64,000 nt of DNA from Diploscapter coronatus (lineage: Eukaryota; Nematoda; Chromadorea; Rhabditida; Rhabditidae). Within the stretch, counting starts at the first letter, position 1; each line of letters begins with the position of its first letter. Below are positions 1-10,642 of this stretch, one piece after another. The notes below the pieces were generated by a model, which saw only the letters and a program-made list of their open reading frames with translations, was not told where the DNA came from and ran no database searches. The stretch is taken from contig OZ038423.1 in NCBI GenBank assembly GCA_964036155.1, positions 49,243,249-49,307,248 on the forward strand, read 5' to 3'. The translations under genes and the position numbers were made by a program.

Positions 1-562
1 TAAGTGGTTTGGTTATTTTTGAGAACAGTTATCTTTTTTCCTTAAAGTTTAGGGAAGGAAATTTTAGCTCGTTCATAGATCGAGGCAATCGATTTGGGAT
101 ATGCGTTAACGCAAAAATACACCGCATCCTTGCGAGTTCGAAAAGATATAGCTAAACTACTTGTAAAATTTCGTGCTTTTTGTTTTCATACAATTTCTAA
201 GGACACATTCTTCGCGTAATCTCGAAAGCTTAATAATTCATTTTTGTGTGCGTAAGAGAATTAATTTTGTCTGATAAGGAGAAATTATTGGAGATTAACG
301 TTGATTTTTCATAGGAAACTTTAAAAATTCTGATAGCGAATAGACTCGAGTTGCGAGTTACAAATTAAAGAAAAAACATATTTATAGAAGACGAAAAGAT
401 CGTCGTTCTGGTGTGAAGCAAATAAATAGGACACTGTCGAGAATATAACAGCATAATTATCAAAGCATAAGGAAATAAGAACCTTTACTCATGTTATGAA
501 AATCGTGCATTCATACTCTAAAAGAAGTCAAGGAATATTTTTTTTCTAAACTCTTCGTTTAG

Positions 563-2196
563 GTGAACTACGTCTGGTTAGATATCGAGATTTATCATTG
601 GTCAGCGGACCATGCACACAACCGCAACTTCATCACCGCCATGGTCAATGAAATCGAGGTATTTTTGAGTGAATATCAGTAAAAACCAAAGTCTTAGCAA
701 AGGGGTATAAACAGGAGTCTGCAAATCGGGCTGATTTGCACACATATTGTTCAGTTTTTCACGCTGATTCTCGTGGTGCTATCCGTTTGTCGAAAGTCGA
801 TTACTGTAGCGGATTACGGTAGCTCGAATATTTTTCAGAACAGACTTCGAGAAAAAGTCATAGCTTCCTTTTGTATTCGACGGTTTTTTGACCCCAGGAT
901 CCTCCATCTTTCTTCACAAAATCTATATCCTTTCACGTAGAATTGAATGGGCTTTCAAATAAGATGATTTCCAGCAGACTTTTCTTCCTATCGATGGGAT
1001 CAAAACCGCGAAGAACTGCGGTCGGCCAGGAGCGCATTTTCGGAAATTAATTTTTTGGCGGGAAGTTGTTGATCGTAGCAGGTGGCTGTAGTTATATTAT
1101 TTGTAGAGTTTTCAGAGGCTATTCAATGCAAGAAAAACCCCCATTTGATTTGGTTCAGAAATAAGGAAGTTATGAATTTTTCCCCGAGGTCGGATCTGTC
1201 AAACTTCAAGTTACCGTAATCCGCTACAGTCATTGATTTTCGAAAAACGGATGGCATCACGAGAATCAGCGTGAAAAACTGTACTATATATGTGAAAATC
1301 AGCCAAATTAGCGGATCCCCTGTTTATGCCCTTTTGCTAACAATAAGACTAGTTTTTACTCATTCTCTTAAGACGAATTACCTGTTCGGAAGGTTGCGCG
1401 GTTGAGTTTTTTGAAGGCTTCACCATTCTGAAGATATTATAATGAGGTAACAGCATAAAAGATACATACGAACTTCGAATTATGGAACTGTGCAATCTTT
1501 TGATAAGCCAAACGAATAATTTTGATAGATAATTTTCAGAAAATGGGCTACAAACCGGCTATATGTGAGATAGAATTGTTTCACTTTTATTAAATATTTT
1601 ACTTTTGAGATTCTAATAATAACAACTGGATGGTAAGTCCGGAGGATTCAGAATTTTCACAGCTTTTTGAAAATTTAATTTTTACAACCTCAAAAAATGG
1701 ATTTTAGTCGATCGTGGGGTTAGACTGGAAGCCCTACCCCCATTTGCCTCTGTGGTGGGCGAATTACAATGGTTAGGAGGCATTGCTTTGTTGTTTCCGG
1801 AACGGTTTTACAGGCTTTAGCAACCACTCTAGGTCTTCTAAAGAAATTACCCATTTTGGTATATTTTAGGATGAACACGTATCACTTCTCAAGCCTATGA
1901 AACCAATAGAAATGATTTTTTTTGAGAATTCTCGCGTAGACTAAAATTATTAATTCTAGGTGAACAAGGTTTCGAAAAGTACCAGGAGTTCGGAGGGTGG
2001 ACCAAACCGACCATCCACCAGTATAAAGGAACTACCGCGGGGCCCTGCTCTGTGAGTTACTTTTAGTTTGTAATTTAGTAGTACAAGAATTAAAAGTTTT
2101 GGAACTTTCCAAGAATGAATGAAAATTGTCTATTTAATAGAAATTAACATATTTTTCTCCTTTTAGGTCAGCATGGATTTGAACTACAAGGCCTAA
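563..2196 (+). CDS. GH25 lysozyme, 3' part (5' exons not found)
   Basis: This is the C-terminal part of a glycoside hydrolase family 25 lysozyme, a secreted peptidoglycan hydrolase of the nematode LYS type. Exons in phase: 563-658, 1540-1564, 1610-1632, 1708-1771, 1960-2051, 2167-2196 (TAA). The first exon holds the family DxE motif as VWLDIE. Later exons read IVGLDWKPYPHLPLWW, then GGWTKPTIHQY, then GPCS and a final MDLNY, all matching the complete paralogue at 49931-51425. This copy has more introns: the single paralogue exon 50988-51107 is split into three here. The signal peptide and N-terminal half were not found in bases 1-560 and probably lie left of the window. The first intron carries an inverted-repeat element. 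Family assignment is firm; it is inferred that the missing part makes a functional enzyme. Confidence 0.85.
667..1367. mobile_element. MITE-like element with ~150-bp terminal inverted repeats
   Basis: The left arm (about 667-840) and right arm (about 1205-1367) are inverted copies of each other. Shared blocks in inverted orientation include TTTTTCACGCTGATTCTCGT, TGTAGCGGATTACGGTA and AGTAAAAAC near the tips. Spacing between arms is about 360 bp, with no ORF that could encode a transposase. The element sits inside the first visible intron of the lysozyme gene. It is most likely a non-autonomous DNA transposon; its superfamily and target-site duplication are not clear. Confidence 0.8.
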
Positions 2197-3256
2197 AGAT
2201 GGCATCAGAAGTCCTTTATGCTCGAAATCTTATTATTTTCGAATATATTCAATTGAATAAACTCATTTATTTTTGTATTTCATGAAAACACGAAAATCTA
2301 GCAGTCAATTTTAACAGAATTTCGCTGAACAAATTTTCAGGATATCGATTACAAATTAGCATATCAAACCGTCGAAAATTTCGCACTCCATCATTTCTCG
2401 AAACGTCCCGACTCTGTATAGAGAAAGAGACGCGCAGCGAGGGGTTGTGCATGATAATGAAACGAAAGACTTCTCTCGTGAAATGAAACTTGGTACAAAA
2501 TTAACATATCAACGTTAACGTTCACCTGAATTAATTATGGTTCATTCTACTTTTATAATATAGATGAAGCTGCTGAAAAAATATTGAGTCAACATTCTAA
2601 GAATTTCAGATTATAATGATTTTCTTAGAAAAGTTGAGAGATTTCGAACCAAAGCAGTCCTGATTTAGAAGAAAAAGAATGAACTTTCCAAGAAGAAAGA
2701 TATTTGAATTTTCCTCGTTGCAAAAATCGACGAATTGAGATATTCCAAAAACAGTTGATTTTTTACTGAATAATTGTCCTAATTCAGTGGTATAAAAATA
2801 TAAAACTTTTGAACATGATGATATAATTACAAGGGTTATATTCTTTCATTGAATGTCAAATTTTTAATCTTCTCGATTTTTTCTCAAAGTTATGATGTTT
2901 AGATAGATAGAATTTAGGACATTAGAAAATATCTATTTACTTTGTTGAATAAAATTTTACGATATTTTCTCTTATTTTGACTTATATATGGTCGATGATT
3001 GGTAACTTATAGTAGAATGCAAACGCGGCGAGTTTGAATCCATGATCCGTGATGAAAGTTGATTCAGAAAAAACTAACCCTACTTTATTCAAATTTATTA
3101 AATGTTTTTTTTTCGTATGAAAGAAATTTTACTAATCAGTACGATCGTTAAAAAACTAAACTTTTGAACTACGGTAACACTTTCATATAATCACTTTCGA
3201 TTTTCGACTACCAAATCGGCATTTGCGCTTAGTATTGAACATCGACATATCGTTGA

Positions 3257-3547
3257 GGGACACCCTCTATTAGGAACTGTCCTATTCGGAACTGTCCTAT
3301 TCGGAACTGTCCTATTCGGAACTGTCCTATTCGGAACTGTCCTATTCGGAACTGTCCTATTCGGAACTGTCCTATTCGGAACTGTCCTATTCGGAACTGT
3401 CCTATTCGGAACTGTCCTATTCGGAACTGTCCTATTCGGAACTGTCCTATTCGAAACTATTTTGTTAGTCCCATCAAGGCAGCCTATTCACAAAAAGTTC
3501 CGAATTGGGCTGTTCCGAATAGGATAGTTCCGAACAGAGGGCGTCCC
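3257..3547. repeat. 15-bp minisatellite enclosed by inverted repeats
   Basis: About twelve near-identical tandem copies of the 15-mer GGAACTGTCCTATTC run from 3273 to about 3455. The array is enclosed by inverted repeats: 3257-3282 and 3522-3547 match at 22 of 26 positions and begin GGGAC-CCCTCT. The unit itself also occurs in inverted orientation at 3497-3530. This looks like a short foldback element whose inner part has expanded into a minisatellite. Confidence 0.9.
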
Positions 3548-3854
3548 GCTATTTCATCGTTTTGTGCCTCTCTTATATCATGTCGAGTGTTTCAATGCTC
3601 GATCGAGTCTCAAATTTGCAACTCTGATTTCCTTTATCATATGTGCTCGATCTTTGAGTTTGTCTCTCAAATAAAAAATTAGAATTGAATGAGTATACAG
3701 TCAAAAATAATTGAAAATAATCACCTGTTTGTACTTGAAATGCACATAAAATGTGCCCAAATGCGCTTCTAAGAAGGAACATATATTGTTGTCTGTAAAG
3801 TTTCCTATAAAAAGAAGTTATTGATCTTAAGTCAAAATTTGTCGAAATTTAACT

Positions 3855-3990
3855 ATTGGAGGCTCAAAATTGAAATAAATCAAAACAAAAAGTTGACGTT
3901 TTAGCAAAGACATCGACTCGAAAAGACGACAAAAATCAAATTCGAGGGAATAAAATATACAATATCGTCTTGTCCAATAACGATTTTATA
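3855..3990 (+). pseudogene. Decayed copy of a 7TM-receptor last exon
   Basis: This stretch aligns by eye with the last exon of the receptor gene at 7487-7630. One frame reads DKNQIRGNKIYNIV against DKNQIQRNRIYNIA in the intact gene. The remainder is frame-broken and has no partner exons nearby, so it appears to be the remains of a duplicated receptor gene. Confidence 0.55.
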
Positions 3991-4323
3991 TCATACAAAT
4001 TCTATCTCATTGTTCGTATTTGTTTGTTCGGTTTTGCCTTTCATAAAGTAGACAAATCTCGATACTATTTCAGATTAATTTTGAACTAAGATTGTCTAGA
4101 CAAATCCTATGATAGGTTCTTCGAAAAACCACCTGCTATAAAGTGAAATTCACAAAACAAATTTCAATTTCTTCCTTGGTAACCGAATATTTTTTGCTGT
4201 TTAATTTCGCAATAAAACTCCGCTATTAGAAACTTCTTATTAAAAACTGCTTCGACTATCAAAACAACGAGTTCGGATTAAAATCGTTAAACTTTCTTTG
4301 ATTTTATATAATTCAGTTTAATC

Positions 4324-7300
4324 ATGTATATTTGCCTAAATGCATCTATCGATTCCGAGGTGGATGAATACTATAATGAAGATGACATGGAACTCTGCAA
4401 GAGTATATTCAGAATTTTCACTTAAATCATTAGAAACAAATTTTGCACATTAGTGACATTTATATATAATAACATCAATGTTCAAGTTAATGCATTTTGC
4501 AAGATATTAGAAACTAAAAATCTTATGCATGAATTTTATCCAGATAGAATTTTCCTAGGTTATGTCGAATCCACTACACATTATGATGCATTTTTCACTT
4601 TATTTATACATTACCCACTCTGTAAGTAAGACATTTTGTATCTGAAAATCGTTATTTTAAATTATTAGTTATTTTTTGCTTATTAAATTCAAGATATGCA
4701 TACTTTTAGTAATGCCACGTGAAGGTGATGCTAGAAAATATGCATATTTATTTTTGATGCACTTATTCCAACTAATTTTATTCATACTTGGAACACAAAC
4801 GATTACGATATTAATGAAAAAATCGACAAAGTTTTCAACGTTTGAAAAACAGTTGCTATCGCTATTAATATTGAAATGTGTCTATGTGTTAATTACCATC
4901 GCTAATGTGAGTTAATTGTTTCAGACATAACTTTATGTATATTTTAGGAATATTATGATCGTTATGCGTATCTGAAAAGAGTGTGTTGTATGCATAATGA
5001 TGATGCTGAGGTAAACATTACTTTTTATATACAAAATAAGTCATTGATCCAAATCAATTGGATTTAAGCTCTATATTTTTGATAATATGTTCATAGGTTG
5101 AAGATAATCAAATCATCCAATATTTATCTCATATTTTTTTATAATACAGAAAAGTTTGAGCCTGACTCCATCTGCTTTAGTAGGATTTTTGACCCCTTTC
5201 CTGGTCACGATTTACTCAACAGTAACTGAATGAGAGACTTTGATTCGGAAACCCTTTTTTACTTGATTCTCTGATTCCACCTTACAGAAAAAAAACTGAC
5301 TTCCAAGGCGTGCTTATTTCATGTCGAGAGAAGTGATAATGAGATGAGTTTGAGATCAAATGAGAAATGAGATTTTTGGGGAATGCTAGTTTTGTGAATG
5401 AGGAATTCTGCCCGTGCAGCAATTAAAAACAAGTATTATTACTTGACCTCTAACTTTATTTTGCTCATTTATTAGTGTATTTCATATTTTTCAGGTTTAT
5501 AATTATATGGTTCTATCATTGGAAATGATGTTTGCAAATGCGATCAAATTTGTATCCTGTGCAATGGCAGTTCAACGAGCGAGGGCATTTTCTGAGTATG
5601 AATATAAATTCAGACTTAGGGAGAATTTAGCCAAAATGGTCCTGCGACCTAACCCCCATAAGTTTTTAAAATGTTTTTCTCTCTAGCTTAAAATTTGCAA
5701 AAAAACATTCCAGAGAATTTTGAAGTCATAATTATGATTTCGTTTTGCGATTCCCTCTCGTCTATTTTTGAGTAAGACTCAAATTCTTCCTAGGTCTGCA
5801 TAAATTTCATTAATCTTTAAAAAATTATTTTAGCAAACCAAATTATCGAATCACAAACCTCAACAAATGCATATTCGTTGCTTCAATGATAATTATTACA
5901 TTCATTTATTATTTTATGGATGCAAAAACCTTTTATCGCATCATGTTTGTTGGCAATGAGCCATATAAGAATCGTAGAAGAGAATTGAATAATCTGAAGC
6001 GTGAACTCTATCGTGAATTAGGTGTAGAACTGCAGGAGGATGGTTATTGGAATATCTTGATGCTCAAGGATTTACTCGAATCTATGGACTACTACGTAAG
6101 AAAATCCATATCAGGGGTGTTCAAAATTTCAATCTTTAAAAATTCGAAATCGAAATTGGAACTCCAAAACCTCAGAAATCGAAATTTTTCGCAATCGAAA
6201 TTCAGAACATCCCTGACGAATATGATATTTTGAATTGTACTTTCAACCAGGATGAAATATAATTCCAAATTCAGTATGTTTATGCTCAAAACACGACAAT
6301 TGTCATAATAAATGGAATATTAACTCCGATTTTAATCTGGAGTACCGTTTATCTACTGATGAAGCTCAAGCGACAGTATAACAAAATGTCGAAGGATCTG
6401 AGGAAAAGCGAAAATGGTTTGAGTCGACGGTTGATAGTTCATGTAGAAGATTTGCATGAAATATTTCCTATGAGTGATGGATATTGTTTCAGACTATTGT
6501 TGAAATAATCACCTATTGTGCTGGAATTATTATATTCCTGCCGTTGAATATCATCAATGTAAATGATTTTTATGCAGGCACGGAAACAATTAAACTGCTG
6601 GTATCTTCTTCAGGGTGTTAGGAAATCTTGCACTATTTTCGTCCATGCGAGTTGACTTGAGCCCATAATCGAATCTTTTGAAGAATGGAACAAAAATAAC
6701 GGAACAGCCGTGTTGTGCCCTGTTCATGAGAAAGAACAAAGTTTTGGGGCACGATAGAGAAGGAAGTCATCTCTTTATCGAGAGATGACAAAGAACAATA
6801 GAATAGAGAAAAAGAATGATAAACAAACTCTCTGGGTCAACAAAATGAGCAAGTTTCCTGGTCAGCGAAAAGATTAAAATATCAACACCAAAAAATTCAA
6901 AATCGATGAAAAATTGGTGCGATCAACATAGATTTTATTATAAGAATATTCGTAAATGGCAAAATGAGAACCGCAAGACGATAATGATACGAGACATGAC
7001 GAAATAGTAGCTGAAGGCAATTAATAAAAGTAATAAGTAGTAAGGCTCATTAATAAAAGTAGTAAACAAAAATCCAATAGTTTTTGTTTATTACTTACTA
7101 CCCCCGTTTTCTCACAAATTACAACCTTTTTTCCTATCTTTGCATTCTCTCATTAGTAAATCTCTTGCCTGAAAAGTTGCAAATTGTGGAAAAATTATTA
7201 GTTACTACTTTTATTAATTGCCGTAGGGAAAATAAACACTTCCCTGATTTCACGTACCCTATTTTGCTCAAGTCTCGCATCATGATGCCGTAAGGTTTCT

Positions 7301-7630
7301 ATATAAACCTTTAAAATTAAATGAACTTTTAAAATGAATTTAGATAAATATATCTAGTATTGCAGCGTATGGCCCGCACATTCAGTTTTTAACACTATAT
7401 TTTCTGACTAGAAGTGCAATTCAGGTAGAATAATGAAATTTTTAATAATTATGATATTTATCTATACAGTTCCCATTGAATTTTAGCGCTTAGAAGTTCA
7501 AAATCGTGAGAAATCGAAGACGAAAAATGTCATGGTGAAGACTTTGGCGAAAAAGGCTGACAAAAATCAAATCCAGAGAAATAGAATTTATAACATCGCG
7601 ATTCCGAAGAACGATAATCATACTGCCTGA
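4324..7630 (+). CDS. 7TM chemoreceptor-like membrane protein
   Basis: The predicted product is a multi-pass membrane protein of 456 residues, probably a nematode serpentine receptor acting in sensory-neuron membranes. Exons, all phase-consistent: 4324-4402, 4454-4621, 4710-4906, 4948-5010, 5495-5595, 5834-6095, 6275-6442, 6493-6614, 7358-7424, 7487-7630 (TGA). Hydrophobic segments lie near residues 92-118, 128-148, 170-195, 216-232, 295-320, 347-367 and 388-407, giving seven candidate helices. A Cys/Ala-rich helix ending MAVQRARAF resembles the third-helix end of SRE/SRA-type receptors. The tail is very basic (residues 410-456). It is longer than typical chemoreceptors, because of a long acidic N-terminus and a charged loop between helices 4 and 5. 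The family is uncertain. Introns 7 and 9 are compact, while intron 8 carries a MITE. Helix 7 rests on the choice of donor at 6615. Confidence 0.65.
6111..6216. repeat. Hairpin repeat in receptor intron
   Basis: The ends TCAGGGGTGTTC (6111) and the inverted TCAGGGATGTTC (ending 6216) form a foldback of about 105 bp with TCGAAAT-rich arms, inside the intron 6096-6274. Confidence 0.5.
7016..7222. mobile_element. MITE-like element, ~22-bp inverted ends
   Basis: GGCAATTAATAAAAGTA at 7016 is repeated in inverted form ending at 7222, enclosing about 200 bp without coding capacity. It lies in intron 8 (6615-7357) of the upstream receptor gene. Confidence 0.6.
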
Positions 7631-8933
7631 TAGATGGAACAATTTAACACTATGTTTCTTTTTCTAATAAACTCACGGATATTTTGGGTTTATTATTCTA
7701 ATTCGATGTTTTATGTTCAAATTTGTTTATTTTAAGTTTCTCTTTGATTTTGTAGTGACGTTTTGGTCTCAAGATATACATATTTTTGCAGGTGAATCTG
7801 TGTTGATTAATTTTGAGAAAGTTATTTGCATAAGGAGGCAAAATATCGACACAAAACTTCATACCCACCATATCACAAACTGAAATGATAATATTCTACT
7901 AATACAAAATACACAAAATGAAAGTGCATTTGCACTAGCATAAATCAAAATATGAAAATGTAAACTTAATTGTAAAAAAAACTCAAAAAGCAACTATCTT
8001 ATCAAAACTTTCCGTGTTCAACATATTCATTTTTCAAGATGCAAATTTGTATAAAATGACAACCACGAATCCAGTCATTTCAAATGATCAAGAATGTTTA
8101 AATTTGAAAAGAAATGGATTTAGTATTTGAAGCCAATATCATTAAAGTTTTCTGGATTATTTTTTAAATGACCAGAATGTTGGAAATAAACGAGAGGAGG
8201 AGAAGGACGCAATTCTCGTATTTTGTGAGACAATGTTCGTTACCTGACGACACATTGTACAGTTAGCCGCTTTCGTTTTTAATAGACGAACAAAAATCAG
8301 TTTTGTGCAGTTCGAGTAACGAACATTGCCCTCACCAATGTCAGAATGTGCCTTTGATATGAGCATAGTTCCTAAATCTGTTTAGGAATGAAATTTGTTT
8401 CCCTTCCGGATGTCCCCAGAAAGGTTGGTTCCAAAAAGTGTTTATTCGACACAAGTCGAGACTTGATCGAATCCCAAGATTTACCTTGAGTAACTGGGTT
8501 AAAAACCGACGAGTTCAGTGTGGAACAGATATTAATGCAGGTTTCGTGTTGCCTGACAAACGATATTGCAAACGCTTTAGTCACATAATGAAATGCTAGA
8601 GAGTGCAGACAGGCAGTGGAAATGGCGCGAACAGAAAGAATGGTGTGAGTTATTTCGAAGGTGTTCGCATTTGGTTTGAATTGATTGCATGTTATTCAAG
8701 GTGAATGCAACAAAAAATCGATGATTGGCATACGAGATGTTTCACGATGTTTAAAACATTCATTCAGTTAGTTTTGGCCTGCTGAAGGAAGTACATTCTT
8801 GGATCATCGAATCATCCGGCTGAAAGTCGAATGTCATGATGCGTTGATATCACTAATGCTATTGTCACTGTCATTTTGTCTTGTCATTCCATGCATTCAA
8901 TGTTTTCGTCTTTTTCGTTTATTTCAGATTCCA
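7631..8933. other. Intergenic stretch with one foldback repeat
   Basis: No gene is supported here. The one structured item is a hairpin at 8230-8329, whose arms share ACAATGTTCGTTAC in inverted orientation and further imperfect pairing inward. The minus-strand open frames at 8157-8584 overlap this hairpin and show no family signature. Confidence 0.4.
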
Positions 8934-9094
8934 GTCAGGGCCGCGCGAACGCAGCCCCTCACTCAAAAATTTAGTCGTCGGCGAACCCCAACTCGGAGCT
9001 GCCGTGCAGGTCAGCCCAGGCCGAAGTGCAATGCCCGGGCCTCGCCACAGATAACCGCCTTCTTGATCGCGGTGTCTCCCGACCAGGTAAGTTT
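8934..9094 (-). ncRNA. U1: U1 spliceosomal snRNA
   Basis: Read on the minus strand from 9094, the RNA begins AAACUUACCUGG, the sequence that pairs with 5' splice sites and the same 5' end as C. elegans U1. It continues with the loop I region GAUCAAGAAGGCGG (U1-70K binding), then AUUGCACUUCGG in loop II (U1A binding), then an Sm site AAAUUUUUGA. It ends in a strong GC stem, GGGGCUGCGUUCGCGCGGCCCU. The length of about 161 nt is typical. All diagnostic parts are intact, so this is likely a functional copy. The exact 3' end is uncertain by a few bases. A U2 gene lies about 400 bp upstream on the same strand. The + strand ORF at 8799-9098 is only the antisense of this RNA. Confidence 0.93.
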
Positions 9095-9502
9095 ATGAGT
9101 CGTTGGCAGGGGGAACAAATGAGAAGTGACTGAGATATCCTGGACCGCGTTGGGTAGAGTATAACAGAATAGGGAGGAAAGATGGCTAGACACTTTCGAA
9201 AGTGGGGAAGACTGCGTGGAAATAGAAGAGAAGAATAGTCACATAGTCACTTTGCCAGTAGATTGAAAAGAAAGTTGATTTTTGGCACTTTTTCTTCAAT
9301 CAATTACAGGCTACCAAAATATGAAATTAGCATATCTGAATAATAATAATGTGCATGTTTATGAACTGGCAAAACAGGATGAACGATATTACGTATTCGA
9401 CACGGGTTTCCAGATTTAACAATTGAATGTCTGAATTTCATCATTCACATGCCTGTGTTTTTCTTTTTATTTACCTCTTAGTTTCATATTCACCCCATTT
9501 TG

Positions 9503-9689
9503 GGTGTGGGCCGTGTCCAGCTCTAGTGCCACGCTGGAACGACCCGTGACCGGTCGGAGCAAGCCCCGGTTCCGATCAAGTCTCCAAAAATCAAACAACC
9601 TTAACTCTCCTCAATTGAGGAGATATCGAAGGTTAATTCGATAAGAACAGTTACTAACTTTGATCTTAGCCATAAGGCCGAGAAGCGAT
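9503..9689 (-). ncRNA. U2: U2 spliceosomal snRNA with altered branch-site region
   Basis: From 9689 on the minus strand the RNA starts AUCGCUUCUCGGCCUUAUGG, then CUAAGAUCAAAG, the canonical U2 5' domain. CUGUUCUUAUC, an Sm site GAUUUUUGGA and a 3' stem-loop (GGGUCGUUCCAGC pairing with GCUGGACACGGCCC) follow. Length is about 187 nt, as in C. elegans. The segment that recognises the branch point is normally GUGUAGUAUCUG but here reads GUUAGUAACUG: relative to the C. elegans form as remembered, one G is missing and one U is changed. The flanking stems IIa and IIb remain foldable. It may be a functional variant, one member of a multi-copy family, or an early pseudogene; the intact Sm site and 3' stem argue against advanced decay. 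Confidence 0.9.
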
Positions 9690-10642
9690 GTCGAGCTTCT
9701 GACAATTGGAGCAACATTCTGACATAGTGAAATATGAGAGAAGGTTTTCACCACCACATCCAAAACAATGCATGATAGAAGTGACTGGTCGTGGAAATGT
9801 TGAGAAGAAATAGTGTTGGTGTGCTGGAGAGATTATAGGACACTAGGACACTAGGACACTATTTATGAAGACCATTCCTAGATTTTTACAAGTGACTAGA
9901 TTTTATTAAAATTTGAAAATTAGAATAAACTCAAAATAAAATTGAATTATGTGAGATAAAACTGGAACCAGAATTGAATTTTTTGAGTCTACGACCCTAT
10001 GAAATTTCTTTAAAATATTAGAGCCACTAATGAAGAACGTTCTTAGATTTTTAGAGTGAAATGCTGGAATGGAGATATGCAAATTCGAATATCCTGAATA
10101 TTGAAACGATGTTATCAAAGCAAAAACCGAGGTCAGAATTTCTACTGATTTACTAATTTGAAATAAAATTGGCATATTATCAGAATTATGTGTATAATCA
10201 AATCGGCATCAATGTTGACTTTGCTAAGCAGAGGTATGAAAAATTCCGAAATGTATAAATTAGCATACTGATTTCAGTCAATGCTATTTATTTCGAAGGA
10301 AAAAAATTGTATTTTTGAAAATAGAACTTCAGCAACTTCTAAGCACTTTTTAGTCTATTCAATAAAATGTGCACGTCTATAATTATTCGTATGAAGCTCA
10401 TCAAATTATCACATCACTATTTAAGAAAAAAGGAAACTGCATGATGTCACGTAAATCTTCTAACCAGTCGTTATGGCTTTAGTGGGATTTATCATCTTCC
10501 ACCAAATGTCAAGTTGAATCATCTGGAAGTGAAATACGTACCGTATATGTCCCAGACTAACTTTCTGCAAGTGAAACTTCCTTTTTCAGTAAAAGTCTAA
10601 ATTCGTCTTTGCGAGATTTCGCCTACAAATTATATAGTTGAA
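9690..10642. other. Intergenic; U2 upstream region and a 9-bp triplet repeat
   Basis: No gene is supported. The upstream (promoter) region of U2 lies just right of 9689; I could not fix a proximal sequence element by eye. Three tandem copies of AGGACACTA occur at about 9836-9862. The minus-strand frame at 9906-10175 shows no family signature. Confidence 0.35.

Noticed and set aside
6493..6621. Ending the first receptor at the TAG at 6619-6621
   Set aside because: A donor at 6615 joins in phase to a helix at 7358-7424 and a basic tail with a decayed relative elsewhere, giving a full seven-helix protein.
8157..8584. Two minus-strand ORFs of about 70 codons
   Set aside because: They overlap a foldback repeat and show no family signature or joining splice sites.
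8799..9098. Open frame of 99 codons on the + strand, Arg/Pro-rich, with a GT donor-like end
   Set aside because: It is the antisense of the U1 snRNA; the GTAAGT is the complement of the U1 5' end.
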